From Paracoccus everestensis (GTDB lineage Bacteria > Pseudomonadota > Alphaproteobacteria > Rhodobacterales > Rhodobacteraceae): DNA of 64,000 bases. Below are positions 35,041 to 44,543 of the stretch, piece by piece. The DNA lies in assembly GCF_021491915.1 (NCBI RefSeq), contig NZ_CP090836.1, positions 2,590,501 to 2,654,500 of the forward strand. The letters run 5' to 3'. The notes beneath the pieces are model-generated. The model did not search any database. It was not told where the DNA came from and saw only the letters and a program-made list of their open reading frames with translations. Positions within the stretch are counted from its first letter, which is position 1; each line of letters begins with the position of its first letter. Made by a program: the position numbers and the translations under genes.

Positions 35041-35592
35041 TCAGCCCTCTGCCGGTTGCTGTTCGCGCGGCGGTCGCCCCACGATATCGCGCAGCGCATC
35101 CAGTTCGATGAAGTTGTCGGCCTGACGGCGCAGGTCGTCGGCGATCATCGGGGGCTGGCTGCGGATGGTGGACACGACCGACACGCGCACGCCTTGGCGC
35201 TGCAACGCCTCGATCAGGGGGCGGAAATCGCCGTCGCCGGAAAAGATCACCGCATGGTCCAGCCGGGGGGCAAGCTGCATGGCGTCGATGGTCAGTTCGA
35301 TGTCCATGTTGCCCTTGATCTTACGCCGGCCCATGGTGTCGGTGTATTCCTTGGCAGGCTTTGTCACCACGCAGTAACCGTTGTAATGCAGCCAATCGAC
35401 CAGCGGACGGATCGGGGAATAATCCTCTCCCTCCATCAGGGCGGTATAGTAATAAGCGCGCATCAGCTTGCCCCGACGGTCGAATTCCTGCCGCAACAGC
35501 TTGTAATCGATGTCAAATCCCAAGGCCTTGGCCGAGGCATAGAGATTGGCTCCGTCGATGAAGATCGCCAAGCGATCGTCCTTGTAAAACAT
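35041..35592 (-). CDS. NYN-domain protein (LabA/DUF88 family)
   Basis: A 183-residue PIN-like NYN protein. The acidic active-site residues appear in AIFIDGANLYASAK, KGNMDIELTIDAM and VIFSGDGDFRPLIEALQ. These proteins are predicted ribonucleases. The target RNA is unknown. It is divergent from folK. I start at the Met of MFYKDDRLA. Confidence 0.88.
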   Translation of the reverse strand: MFYKDDRLAIFIDGANLYASAKALGFDIDYKLLRQEFDRRGKLMRAYYYTALMEGEDYSPIRPLVDWLHYNGYCVVTKPAKEYTDTMGRRKIKGNMDIELTIDAMQLAPRLDHAVIFSGDGDFRPLIEALQRQGVRVSVVSTIRSQPPMIADDLRRQADNFIELDALRDIVGRPPREQQPAEG

Positions 35593-35685
35593 TCCTGTTG
35601 CCTTCAATGAGACTGTTCGTTCAACACGCGGGCGATGCGTGCGCAATGGCCTCGCCACAGGTCTTCATAGAACGAACAGGTGCCT

Positions 35686-36285
35686 ATGGAAAACTTGTCT
35701 TTCGGTATCGTTTCCCTGGGCGCGAACCTGCCGTCCGCCGCGGGCGACGCGGCCCGGACCCTTTGCGATGTCCTGGCGATCTTGCACGGTGAACCGGATA
35801 TTTCAATAGCGGCGATCAGCCGCATCTGGCGCACGCCCGCCTTTCCGCCGGGATCGGGACCGGAATACGCCAATGCAGCCGCGGCGATCCGCACAAGCCT
35901 TGCCGCGCAGGATCTGCTGGACCGCCTGCATGGGATCGAGGCGCGCTTTGGGCGCGACCGCAGCTCCGGCCGCTGGTCTGCCCGGGTTCTGGACCTGGAC
36001 CTGATCGCCCTTGACGACCTGATCCTGCCTGACACCGCGACCTTGCGCCACTGGATGGACCTGCCTTCGGACCGGCAGCGGGTCTTGGCACCCGACCGGC
36101 TGATCCTGCCCCATCCCCGGATGGGGGATCGCGGCTTTGTGCTGGCCCCCTTGTCCGAGATCGCACCCGGCTGGCGCCACCCCTTGACCGGAAAGCCGGT
36201 GTCGCGGATGCTAGCGGAACTTGGACCCGATGCCCTGGCGGGCATGACGCCGCTTGCACATGGCAGCGGCTTGGCCAATGCTTGA
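35686..36285 (+). CDS. folK: 2-amino-4-hydroxy-6-hydroxymethyldihydropteridine diphosphokinase
   Basis: A 199-residue HPPK that pyrophosphorylates the pterin precursor of folate. Family signatures are SLGANLPSAAGD at the start, ISRIWRTPAFP, ARFGRDRSSGRWSARVLDLDLI (the metal- and ATP-binding signature) and LPHPRMGDRGFVLAPL. Length is slightly above E. coli FolK. Start at ATG 35686; one Met two codons upstream is equivalent. Confidence 0.92.
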   Translation: MENLSFGIVSLGANLPSAAGDAARTLCDVLAILHGEPDISIAAISRIWRTPAFPPGSGPEYANAAAAIRTSLAAQDLLDRLHGIEARFGRDRSSGRWSARVLDLDLIALDDLILPDTATLRHWMDLPSDRQRVLAPDRLILPHPRMGDRGFVLAPLSEIAPGWRHPLTGKPVSRMLAELGPDALAGMTPLAHGSGLANA

Positions 36286-36356
36286 CAATTCTGTTCATGG
36301 CGTTCAGAACCTCGGTTTCGCCCCGGATATCTGATTCGCAACTGCACAGGTGAGAC

Positions 36357-36710
36357 ATGGCCCGCGTAACGGTTGAAGACTGCGTTGACAAAGTCCCGAA
36401 CCGCTTTGATCTGGTGATGCTGGCCTCGCATCGCGCCCGTGAAATCACCGCCGGCAGCCAGCCTACGGTTGACCGCGACAACGACAAGAACCCGGTCGTC
36501 GCCTTGCGCGAAATCGCCGAGGAAACGCAGCCGGTGGACGATCTGCGCGAGCGGATGATCGAATCGACCCAAACCCAGATCGAGGTCGATGAGCCGGAAG
36601 AAGACGCCATGGCCCTGCTGCTGGGTGCCGAGGTGGATCGCCCTCGTCCCGCCGACGAGGAATCCGAGGAACGGATGCTGCGCATGATGCTGGAAGCGAA
36701 CCAGCGTTAA
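36357..36710 (+). CDS. rpoZ: DNA-directed RNA polymerase subunit omega
   Basis: A 117-residue omega subunit ([20 protein letters not shown], then [19 protein letters not shown]) with an acidic C-terminal extension typical of alphaproteobacteria. It stabilises RNA polymerase assembly and forms a ppGpp-binding site in other bacteria. It lies 30 bases before the (p)ppGpp synthetase gene, the usual pairing. Confidence 0.95.
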   Translation: MARVTVEDCVDKVPNRFDLVMLASHRAREITAGSQPTVDRDNDKNPVVALREIAEETQPVDDLRERMIESTQTQIEVDEPEEDAMALLLGAEVDRPRPADEESEERMLRMMLEANQR

Positions 36711-36740
36711 AGCCGGGAAAACAGGGGTCTTCGGCAAAGA

Positions 36741-38855
36741 ATGATCGACGTCGAAGACCTTATCGCGCTTGTCCGCAACTATAACCCCCGCAGCAACGCC
36801 ACACTGATCCGCGACGCCTATGAATACGGGATGCGGATGCATGAAGGGCAGTTCCGCCATTCCGGGGAACCCTATTTCACCCATCCCATTGCCGTCGCTG
36901 CCATCTTGACGGAAATGCGGCTGGACGACGCCACCATCGTAACCGCCCTTTTGCACGACACGGTCGAGGACACCCGGTCCACCAAGGAAGACCTTGTCAC
37001 CACTTTCGGCCCCGAGATCGCCGATCTGGTCGATGGCGTCACCAAGCTGACCAATCTGGAACTGTCATCCGCCCAGTCCAAGCAGGCCGAGAATTTCCGC
37101 AAGCTGTTCATGGCCATGTCGCGCGATCTGCGCGTGATCCTGGTCAAGCTGGCCGACCGTCTGCACAATATGCGCACCATCCGGTCCATGCGCCCCGAAA
37201 AGCAGGTCAAGAAGGCGCGCGAAACGATGGACATCTTCGCGCCCCTGGCCGGGCGCATGGGGATGCAATGGATGCGCGAGGAACTGGAAGACCTTGCCTT
37301 CAAGGTCATCAACCCCGAGGCGCGCAATTCCATCATCCGCCGCTTTGTCAGCCTGCAAAGGGACAGCGGTGACATCATCGGCCAGATCACCGCCGACATC
37401 CGCGTCGTGCTGGAAAAGGAAGGGATCGAGGCCGATGTCTTTGGCCGCGCCAAGAAGCCCTTTTCGGTCTGGCGCAAGATGCAGGAAAAGCAGCTGGCCT
37501 TTTCGCGGCTGTCCGACATCTATGGCTTTCGGATCATTACCCGGTCGGACATGGACTGCTATCGCGCGCTTGGCGTGATCCACCAACGCTGGCGCGCCGT
37601 TCCGGGGCGGTTCAAGGATTACATCAGCCAGCCGAAATCGAACGGCTATCGGTCGATCCACACCACCGTGTCGGGCCGCGACGGCAAGCGGGTCGAGGTG
37701 CAGATCCGCACCCGCCAAATGCACGAGGTGGCCGAATCCGGCGTTGCGGCGCACTGGGCCTATCGCGACGGGACGCGCACCAAGAACCCCTTTGCCGTCG
37801 ATCCCGCAGAATGGATCGACAGCCTGACAGACCGGTTCGAGGACGAGGACCACAACGAGTTCCTGGAAGCCGTCAAGCTGGAAATGTACCAGGACCAGGT
37901 GTTCTGCTTTTCGCCCAAGGGGGACGTGCTGCAACTGCCCAAGGGGGCGACGCCCATCGACTTTGCCTATGCGATCCATACGCGGCTGGGCAATTCCTGC
38001 GTCGGTGCCAAGGTGGACGGGATCCGCGTGCCCTTGTGGACGCGGCTGAAGAACGGCCAGTCGGTCGATATCATCTCGGCATCGGGCCAGCGCCCGCAAT
38101 CGACCTGGCTGGACATCGTCGCCACCGGCCGGGCCAAATCCGCCATCCGCCGATCCTTGCGAGAGGAAGACCGCGACCGCTTCATCCGCCTGGGCCGCGA
38201 ACTGGTGCGCGTCAGCTTCGAACACGTCGGGCGCAAGGTCACGGACAAGGCGCTGCGGACTGCGGCCAAGCAGATGGGCCTGGCGGACGGCGACGAATTG
38301 CTGGCGCGGATCGGCAGCGCGGAAAATTCGGCCAAGGAGGTGCTGCAGGTTCTGTACCCCGACCTAGCCGCCCACCAGGACGAGATCGACGGCACCCGCC
38401 CCTTTGCAGGGGTCGAGGCGGATGCCGATTTCAAGCGCGCGCCCTGCTGCCGCCCCTTGCCCGGTGAACGCATCGTCGGCATCACCTATCGCGGCAAGGG
38501 CGTGGTGATCCATGCCATCGACTGCCCCGTGCTTGCGGAATACGAGGATATGCCCGACCGCTGGGTCGACGTGCAGTGGCGCGCGGGCCGCCATCCGGCC
38601 GCCTATTCGACGCTGCTGTCCCTGACGATCCGCCACGACGCGGGCGTCCTGGGCCGCATCTGCGGGCTGATCGGCGCGCAGGGGGCCAATATCTCGAACC
38701 TTGAATTCAAGGACCGCAAGCCCGACTTCTATCGCATCGAGGTCGAGATCGAGTTGCGGGACCAGGAACATCTGCACAACCTTCTGACCGCGCTCGAGGC
38801 GGAAAGCGATGTCGCACAGGTTGCACGTATCCGCGATATAGCAAAGAAGCCGTGA
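36741..38855 (+). CDS. Bifunctional (p)ppGpp synthetase/hydrolase (RSH)
   Basis: A 704-residue RelA/SpoT homolog, the stringent-response alarmone enzyme. The hydrolase HD domain is intact (HDTVEDT about residues 72-78). The synthetase domain has YGFRIITRS and the G-loop region QPKSNGYRSIHTT. The TGS domain follows (VFCFSPKGDVLQLPKGATPIDFAYAIH, about 392-418) and a C-terminal ACT domain starts near 630. With both active sites apparently whole, it is likely the single, bifunctional enzyme. It is co-transcribed with rpoZ. Confidence 0.94.
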   Translation: MIDVEDLIALVRNYNPRSNATLIRDAYEYGMRMHEGQFRHSGEPYFTHPIAVAAILTEMRLDDATIVTALLHDTVEDTRSTKEDLVTTFGPEIADLVDGVTKLTNLELSSAQSKQAENFRKLFMAMSRDLRVILVKLADRLHNMRTIRSMRPEKQVKKARETMDIFAPLAGRMGMQWMREELEDLAFKVINPEARNSIIRRFVSLQRDSGDIIGQITADIRVVLEKEGIEADVFGRAKKPFSVWRKMQEKQLAFSRLSDIYGFRIITRSDMDCYRALGVIHQRWRAVPGRFKDYISQPKSNGYRSIHTTVSGRDGKRVEVQIRTRQMHEVAESGVAAHWAYRDGTRTKNPFAVDPAEWIDSLTDRFEDEDHNEFLEAVKLEMYQDQVFCFSPKGDVLQLPKGATPIDFAYAIHTRLGNSCVGAKVDGIRVPLWTRLKNGQSVDIISASGQRPQSTWLDIVATGRAKSAIRRSLREEDRDRFIRLGRELVRVSFEHVGRKVTDKALRTAAKQMGLADGDELLARIGSAENSAKEVLQVLYPDLAAHQDEIDGTRPFAGVEADADFKRAPCCRPLPGERIVGITYRGKGVVIHAIDCPVLAEYEDMPDRWVDVQWRAGRHPAAYSTLLSLTIRHDAGVLGRICGLIGAQGANISNLEFKDRKPDFYRIEVEIELRDQEHLHNLLTALEAESDVAQVARIRDIAKKP

Positions 38856-38891
38856 CACGGGCGTTGCCTGGGGCATAAGGAAGCACAAACC

Positions 38892-39530
38892 GTGTTCAAG
38901 CGCAGCAAGCCGCGCACATACGGACAACTGGCCAGCGAACTGGTCTATCCGCGCGGCGGCTTTCGCCGGTCCACTGCCTATCTTTGGCATCGTATCCGCC
39001 GGCTGCCCGACCAGCCCCACCGCATTGCGCGGGGCTTGGCGGCCGGGGTGTTCCTGTCCTTCACGCCCTTGCACGGCTTTCACTTCATCGTGGCCGCCCT
39101 GGTTTCCCTGGCGATCCGGGGGAATGTGCTGGCGGCTTTCGTAGGCACCTTCGCGGGAAATCCGCTGACCACGCCTTTCATCGCGCTTGCCGCGGTGGGA
39201 TTGGGACGGACGCTGCTGGGCCTGCCGGGCGATATGTCGCCCCAGGTGATCTTTCGCGAATTCGCCCATGCCACGGCTGAAACCTGGCACAACATCATGT
39301 CTGTCGTAGGCCCCGGTCCAACCAGTTGGAGCGGGCTGTCGGAATTCTGGCACGAGATTTTCCTGCCCTATGCGGCAGGCGGCGCGGTGCTGGGCGGGAT
39401 CGCGGCAGTGGTGACCTTTTATCTGACGGTCCCGATCGTGCGCCGTTATCACCGGCGCAAGTCGATGGCGATGGCCGCGCGGATCAACAGGGTGCATGGT
39501 GCCCTGGACAAGGCCCGCAAGAACGATTGA
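38892..39530 (+). CDS. DUF2062 membrane protein
   Basis: A 212-residue protein with a GTG start, 36 bases after the RSH gene. The DUF2062 core is seen as RIARGLAAGVFLSFTPLHGFHF, followed by FVGTFAGNPLTTPFIALA with membrane helices, and a later helix (AGGAVLGGIAAVVTFYLTVPIV). The C-terminal tail is basic. Function unknown; some relatives are fused to or neighbour glycosyltransferases. Confidence 0.85.
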   Translation: MFKRSKPRTYGQLASELVYPRGGFRRSTAYLWHRIRRLPDQPHRIARGLAAGVFLSFTPLHGFHFIVAALVSLAIRGNVLAAFVGTFAGNPLTTPFIALAAVGLGRTLLGLPGDMSPQVIFREFAHATAETWHNIMSVVGPGPTSWSGLSEFWHEIFLPYAAGGAVLGGIAAVVTFYLTVPIVRRYHRRKSMAMAARINRVHGALDKARKND

Positions 39531-39550
39531 CGCGGCATAAGGGAGTCAGC

Positions 39551-39583
39551 CCGAACCCCCCAAAGTATTTTGCCAAGGTGAAT
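39551..39583 (+). repeat. Degenerate intergenic repeat, copy C (tail only)
   Basis: CCCCCCAAAGTATTTTGCC followed by AAGG resembles the tail of copies A and B (CCCCCCGAGGATATTT with GCCAAGG in copy A) but lacks the hairpin. It lies between the convergent DUF2062 and otsA genes. Confidence 0.4.
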
Positions 39584-39584
39584 G

Positions 39585-40940
39585 TTACGCGCGGGCTTGG
39601 GAAAGCGCCTCCAGATAGGTGGCCGACCACCAGCCGACATCCTGTTCAACCACCCCGCGCAGCAAGGCCGCGTGGCGTTCGCGGCGTTCGTCCAGCGGCA
39701 TGGTGATGGCTTGCTGCATGGCCTGGGCCAGTTCGCCGGGGTCATGCGGGTTGATGATCAGGGCATCCGTCATCGCCTCGGCCGCGCCGGCAAAGCGCGA
39801 CAGGATTAGGACGCCCGGATCGGCGGGATCCTGGGCGGCGACATATTCCTTTGCCACCAGGTTCATCCCGTCGGCCAAGGGCGTCACCAGGCCGATCCGC
39901 GACTGGCGATAAAGGCCCGCAAGCTCGTTCCGGGGAATCGGGCGGTGGATGAAGCGGATCGGCGTCCAGTTGACGGTGGCGAACTGGCCGTTGACGCGGC
40001 CCGCCAGATGTTCCGTTTCCTCGCGGATCTGCTGATAGGCATCGACGGATTCCCGCGTCGGCGGCGCGATCTGTAGCAGCATCACCTTTTCTGTCAGCGA
40101 AGGGTCGTTTTCCAGCAGGTACTGGAACGCCCGGAACCTTTGCGGGATACCCTTGGAATAATCCAGCCGGTCCACCCCGATCATCGACAGCGACCCGGTC
40201 AAGGTGCGCATCCGGTCCTGCTCTCGGGCGGCCTGCGCTTCGGTGATGAAGGCCTTGGCGTCGATGCCGATGGGAAAGACGCCGGTGCGGATGCTGCGGC
40301 CCGCAATGCGGAATTCATTGTCCGACACCTGCTCGAACTCGGTCAGCGCCCGGGCACTTGCCGCCAGATGGTCCAGGTCGCGCTGCGCCTGAAAGCCTGC
40401 CAGGTCATAATGGGCCAGCCATTCGAACACTTCGTCCGGGTTGGGAAGGGTCGCGCAGTCGGTGGGCCCCGGAAAGGGGATGTGCAGGAAATGGCCGATC
40501 AGCCCCGTGAACCCTTGCTTGCGCAATTCCTGGGCCAAAGGAAACAGTTGGTAATCCTGCACCCAAATCCGGTCGTCGGACCGCAGATGCGGGACCAGCA
40601 GCCGGGCAATGCGTTCGTTCACGCGGCGATAGCCTTCCAGATATTCCGGCAGGATCCGCATCAGATCCGCACGCCCGTGGCAGACCGGCCACAAGACGGA
40701 ATTGGAATAGCCCAGGTAGTATTCGTCGTGATCCTGCGGTGTCAGGTCAAAGGAGGCGCGCCCAAAAGGCGCGCCTTCGTGAAAGGTCAGGTCGTCGGAA
40801 GGCTCGTCTACTGTCTCGCCCGAGAAGCCGACCCACAGCCCGCCCGATGTGCGCAGTGCATCTTCCAGGGCCACCACAAGCCCGCCGGACGGATTGTCCC
40901 CCAGCGGAATGCGGTTCGATACGGCAACCAGACGCGGCAT
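39585..40940 (-). CDS. otsA: Alpha,alpha-trehalose-phosphate synthase (UDP-forming)
   Basis: A 451-residue GT20 enzyme that joins UDP-glucose and glucose 6-phosphate to trehalose 6-phosphate. Signatures: VWVQDYQLF-type block (RIWVQDYQLFPLAQELR), HIPFPGP, DYSKGIPQRFRAF, and the C-terminal TPLADGMNLVAKEYVAAQ. Its ATG overlaps the otsB stop (TGATG). Trehalose is made as an osmoprotectant, so induction by osmotic or stationary stress is expected but not shown by the sequence. Confidence 0.93.
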   Translation of the reverse strand: MPRLVAVSNRIPLGDNPSGGLVVALEDALRTSGGLWVGFSGETVDEPSDDLTFHEGAPFGRASFDLTPQDHDEYYLGYSNSVLWPVCHGRADLMRILPEYLEGYRRVNERIARLLVPHLRSDDRIWVQDYQLFPLAQELRKQGFTGLIGHFLHIPFPGPTDCATLPNPDEVFEWLAHYDLAGFQAQRDLDHLAASARALTEFEQVSDNEFRIAGRSIRTGVFPIGIDAKAFITEAQAAREQDRMRTLTGSLSMIGVDRLDYSKGIPQRFRAFQYLLENDPSLTEKVMLLQIAPPTRESVDAYQQIREETEHLAGRVNGQFATVNWTPIRFIHRPIPRNELAGLYRQSRIGLVTPLADGMNLVAKEYVAAQDPADPGVLILSRFAGAAEAMTDALIINPHDPGELAQAMQQAITMPLDERRERHAALLRGVVEQDVGWWSATYLEALSQARA

Positions 40941-41686
40941 CAGCGCAGCCCTTTCAAGGCATCGTCCAGCCAATGGGCCAGCGCGGTCGGATCGGGCAGC
41001 CGATGACGGGCCACCGTATCGCCCGCGCCGATCTTGATGCCCTGACCGCCAAGCGCCTGCGCGCGGGCCATCGCCACCTCATCGGTCAGATCGTCGCCCG
41101 CATAGACCGGAACGCGGCCTGCAAAGGGGGCCATGCCCATCAGCCGGTCCAGGGCGCCGTCCTTGCCGGTGCCCGCCGGTCGCAGTTCCACCGCCATCTT
41201 GGCCGGCTGCAGCATCATGCCCGAATGGGATTCGGCCAGTCGGGCCGTCACATCCTCGACCACGGGGCGCAGGGCGGGATCGGCGCGGTAATGCAACGCG
41301 ACGCCATGCGGCTTGTATTCGACCAGGATCGCGGGATGGGCTGCCACCGCGTCCGCAGCCGCTTGGTGCAGCGCGGCCAGGTCCAGCTCGACCTGATGGG
41401 TGGTTTCGATCAAATGCCCCGACAGCGACAGTTCCGCCCCGTGGCTGCCCGCAATGGCACCCGGAAAGTCGGGCAGATAGCCGCGCAGGTCGGCAACGTC
41501 GCGTCCCGACACCAAGGCCACTGCGCCGCCCAGGGCGCTGTGCAGGCGTGCCAGCCGCTGGGGAAGGCCGGGCGGGATTACCACCGCGTCCGGACGGGGG
41601 GCGATGTCAACCAGACAACCATCGAAATCCAGGAACAGGGCAGTCTCAGCGGTCAAGCTGGGGACGGACAGGGCAAGCGGCTGCAT
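40940..41686 (-). CDS. otsB: Trehalose-6-phosphate phosphatase
   Basis: A 248-residue HAD-family phosphatase. The nucleophile motif is FLDFDGCLVDIA (motif I, DxDxx), motif II is ALVSGR, and the motif IV acidic residues are in VYAGDDLTDE. I chose Met 41686 because AAGGAGAA lies nine bases upstream. It is first in the otsB-otsA operon. Confidence 0.93.
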   Translation of the reverse strand: MQPLALSVPSLTAETALFLDFDGCLVDIAPRPDAVVIPPGLPQRLARLHSALGGAVALVSGRDVADLRGYLPDFPGAIAGSHGAELSLSGHLIETTHQVELDLAALHQAAADAVAAHPAILVEYKPHGVALHYRADPALRPVVEDVTARLAESHSGMMLQPAKMAVELRPAGTGKDGALDRLMGMAPFAGRVPVYAGDDLTDEVAMARAQALGGQGIKIGAGDTVARHRLPDPTALAHWLDDALKGLR

Positions 41687-41830
41687 CGGCGCGCATTCTC
41701 CTTTGCAACGGGTGACACGATCCAACCCCCGGCCGTGCCATAAGGTTCACCATGGCGTGAGTTTTTCCGTCGCGTCAGGGTTGCCCGCTGCCAGCCGGCA
41801 AGCCATCGTGCCCGAAATTCGGAGGATTTC

Positions 41831-42796
41831 ATGCTGCCCCCCATCCTGTCCAGCCTGCGCATTCCCGTCGTGGCCTCGCCCATGTTCATCGTCTCGGGAC
41901 CGGATCTGGTGATCGCGCAATGCAAGGCGGGCATCGTCGGCAGCTTTCCCGCGCTGAACGCGCGCGAAAAGGATGGCGAACAGCCCTTGCTGGACGCCTG
42001 GCTGACCCGCATCGCCACGGAACTGGACCGCCACAACCAAGCCAATCCCGACCATCCCGCAGCGCCCTTTGCCGTGAACCAGATCGTCCATCGCAGCAAT
42101 GCCCGGCTGGAACGCGACATCGAGATTTGCCATCGCCACAAGGTGCCGATCTGGATCACGTCCCTGGGCGCGCGGGTCGAGGTGAACCAGGCCGCCCATG
42201 ATTGCGGCGGGATCGCGCTGCATGACGTGATCAACAACGTGTTTGCCAGAAAGGCCGTCGAAAAGGGCGCGGACGGGCTGATCGCGGTGGCGGCGGGTGC
42301 GGGCGGCCATGCGGGGCCGCAGTCGCCCTTTGCCCTGATCCAGGAAATCCGCGACTGGTTTGACGGACCGCTGCTGCTGTCGGGCGCCATCGCGACAGGG
42401 CGGGCGGTGCTGGCGGCCCAGGCCATGGGGGCGGATCTGGCCTATATCGGCAGCCCCTTCATCGCGACGACCGAGGCGAATGCGACCCCCGATTACAAGC
42501 AGATGATCGTGGACAGCGGCGCCATGGATATCGTCACCTCGTCGCTGTTCACGGGGGTGTCCGGGAATTACCTGGCACCATCGATCCGCGCGGCAGGAAT
42601 GGATCCCGACGCCTTGGAAGGAGCCGATCCGTCGGCCATGAACTTTGGCGGCAACGCCTCCAAGGCCAAGGCTTGGAGCCAGGTCTGGGGATCGGGCCAG
42701 GGCATCGGGGCCGTGCGCGACATCGTGCCCGCCGCCACGCGCATCGACCGTCTGGCGGCCGAATATGCCGAAGCCCGCGCCGCAATCTGCGGCTGA
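41831..42796 (+). CDS. Nitronate monooxygenase family flavoprotein
   Basis: A 321-residue TIM-barrel FMN protein. Typical blocks are PVVASPMFIVSGPDLV, a phosphate-binding VAAGAGGHAGP segment with the conserved His, and LLSGAIATGRAVLAAQAMGADLAYIGSPF. Nitronate monooxygenases oxidise alkyl nitronates such as propionate 3-nitronate. The substrate here is not provable. Downstream msrB begins 62 bases after the stop. Confidence 0.88.
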   Translation: MLPPILSSLRIPVVASPMFIVSGPDLVIAQCKAGIVGSFPALNAREKDGEQPLLDAWLTRIATELDRHNQANPDHPAAPFAVNQIVHRSNARLERDIEICHRHKVPIWITSLGARVEVNQAAHDCGGIALHDVINNVFARKAVEKGADGLIAVAAGAGGHAGPQSPFALIQEIRDWFDGPLLLSGAIATGRAVLAAQAMGADLAYIGSPFIATTEANATPDYKQMIVDSGAMDIVTSSLFTGVSGNYLAPSIRAAGMDPDALEGADPSAMNFGGNASKAKAWSQVWGSGQGIGAVRDIVPAATRIDRLAAEYAEARAAICG

Positions 42797-42858
42797 CCTT
42801 TGCGATCTGATCCCGGCGTCCCCATATGGGGACGACAAAGGACCAGCGGAGGACAAGC

Positions 42859-43305
42859 ATGGCCTATCAGAAGACCCCCGATGCCGTGGCCCGGCTGACG
42901 CCCGAACAATACCGCGTCACCCAGGAAAACGGCACCGAGCGCGCCTTTACCGGCGAATACGACCACCATTTCGAACCCGGCCTTTATGTGGACATCGTTT
43001 CGGGCGAACCGCTGTTCGTGTCGTCCACGAAATACAATTCCGGATGCGGCTGGCCAGCCTTCACCAAGCCAATCGAGGGCAACGTGACCGAACACCGTGA
43101 CGTTTCCTACGGAATGGTCCGCATCGAGGTCCGGTCGAAGCACGGCGACAGCCATCTGGGCCATGTCTTTCCAGACGGCCCACGCGAGGCCGGGGGCCTG
43201 CGGTACTGCATCAACTCCGCGTCCCTGCGGTTCGTCCCCAAGGACCGGATGGAGGCAGAGGGTTACGGACAATACCTGCCCCAGGTCGAGGAGGCAGGCC
43301 AATGA
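42859..43305 (+). CDS. msrB: Peptide-methionine (R)-S-oxide reductase
   Basis: A 148-residue MsrB that repairs the R-form of methionine sulfoxide. [11 protein letters not shown], the [10 protein letters not shown] block and the catalytic Cys in [13 protein letters not shown] are all present. The two CxxC zinc pairs of some MsrBs are absent. Its stop overlaps the msrA start (ATGA). Confidence 0.94.
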   Translation: MAYQKTPDAVARLTPEQYRVTQENGTERAFTGEYDHHFEPGLYVDIVSGEPLFVSSTKYNSGCGWPAFTKPIEGNVTEHRDVSYGMVRIEVRSKHGDSHLGHVFPDGPREAGGLRYCINSASLRFVPKDRMEAEGYGQYLPQVEEAGQ

Positions 43306-43808
43306 CCGAACGCGCGGTTCTTGCAGGCGGCTGCTTCTGGGGGATGCAGGATCTGGTCCGGCGGCTGCCGGGCGTCATCACGACACGCGTGGGCTATACC
43401 GGCGGTGACATTCCCAACGCCACCTATCGCAACCACGGCAACCATGCCGAGGGGATCGAGATCGTCTTCGATCCCGGCATCATCACCTATCGCAAGCTGC
43501 TGGAGGTGTTCTTTCAGATCCACGATCCGACCACGCCGAACCGGCAGGGCAATGACATCGGTCCCAGCTATCGTTCGGCGATCTATTACACGGATGACGA
43601 CCAAAAGCAGGTAGCCGAAGACACCATCGCGGATGTCAACGCGTCAGGCCTGTGGCCGGGCAGGGTCGTGACCGAGGTCGAGCCGGTGGGGGATTTCTGG
43701 GAAGCCGAACCCGAACACCAGGATTACCTGGAACGGTTCCCGAACGGCTATACCTGCCATTTCCCGCGCCCGAACTGGGTGCTGCCCCGCAGAAGCGCCG
43801 CCGAATAG
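43302..43808 (+). CDS. msrA: Peptide-methionine (S)-S-oxide reductase
   Basis: A 168-residue MsrA with the catalytic motif [10 protein letters not shown] at the N-terminus and the conserved [14 protein letters not shown] and [11 protein letters not shown] blocks. It reduces the S-form of methionine sulfoxide and is co-translated with msrB, giving repair of both isomers. Confidence 0.95.
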   Translation: MTERAVLAGGCFWGMQDLVRRLPGVITTRVGYTGGDIPNATYRNHGNHAEGIEIVFDPGIITYRKLLEVFFQIHDPTTPNRQGNDIGPSYRSAIYYTDDDQKQVAEDTIADVNASGLWPGRVVTEVEPVGDFWEAEPEHQDYLERFPNGYTCHFPRPNWVLPRRSAAE

Positions 43809-43816
43809 GCGGTGCC

Positions 43817-44440
43817 TCAGGCCCGGCCCGCCGCAGCGGACAGCAGCGACGGGTCGATGCCCTGGGCGCGCAGGGCCGCCTGCCATTTGTCGGAATGAGC
43901 GGCGCTGAAGATCAGTTCATCGGCGCCGTCGCCCGTCAGCCAGCCGTTTTGCAGCATCTCGTCTTCAAGCTGTCCCGGACCCCACCCGGCATAGCCAAGC
44001 GCCAGCACCGCCGAATCCGGGCCTTGGCCATTTGCCAGATCCTCCAGAATGTCGCGGGTGGTGGTCATCGCCAGCGTCCGGCCGATGCGCAGCCGCCCTT
44101 CCGGGTCGTCGCCATGTTCGGGGACGTTGTGCAGCACGAAGCCGCGTCCCGGTTCCACCGGGCCGCCGAACCGCACCTCGATCCGCCGGGCCGAGGCGTC
44201 GGTAGAGATGCCAAGCTGTTCCAGAAGATCGCCAAAATCGATTTCGGGCAGCGGGCGGTTGAGGACCAGACCCATCGCACCCTCGTCGGTATGCGCGCAG
44301 ATCAGAACGACCGACCGTTCAAAGCGCGGATCGGCCATGCCCGGCATGGCGATCAGGATCTTGCCGGTCAGGTTGGAATGGTCCGCGCTGCCAGAAGGGG
44401 TGCCGCCGGACTGGTTGCCGTGAATGTCGGGACTGCTCAT
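43817..44440 (-). CDS. YqgE/AlgH family protein (UPF0301)
   Basis: A 207-residue YqgE/AlgH protein. LTGKILIAMPGMADPRFERSVVLI and GAMGLVLNRPL are the hallmark N-terminal blocks, and GYAGWGPGQLEDEMLQNGWL the C-terminal one. The family has no settled biochemical function. I start at the Met of MSSPDIHGNQ, which is longer at the N-terminus than the core domain. Confidence 0.9.
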   Translation of the reverse strand: MSSPDIHGNQSGGTPSGSADHSNLTGKILIAMPGMADPRFERSVVLICAHTDEGAMGLVLNRPLPEIDFGDLLEQLGISTDASARRIEVRFGGPVEPGRGFVLHNVPEHGDDPEGRLRIGRTLAMTTTRDILEDLANGQGPDSAVLALGYAGWGPGQLEDEMLQNGWLTGDGADELIFSAAHSDKWQAALRAQGIDPSLLSAAAGRA

Positions 44441-44543
44441 CTGTTCTCCTTCCCTTCCAAAATCGGCTTTGGCGGGTCTTGTTGCAAGGCCTGCGCAGAA
44501 TTGTGACTTCATCCGGGGCCCGCCAACCGCTACTGCTTGGGCC

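Noticed and set aside
36282..36310. Sigma-70 promoter for rpoZ based on TTGACA at 36282-36287
   Set aside because: The sequence 17 bases downstream (CAGAAC) is a poor -10 element, and part of the -35 overlaps the folK stop codon.
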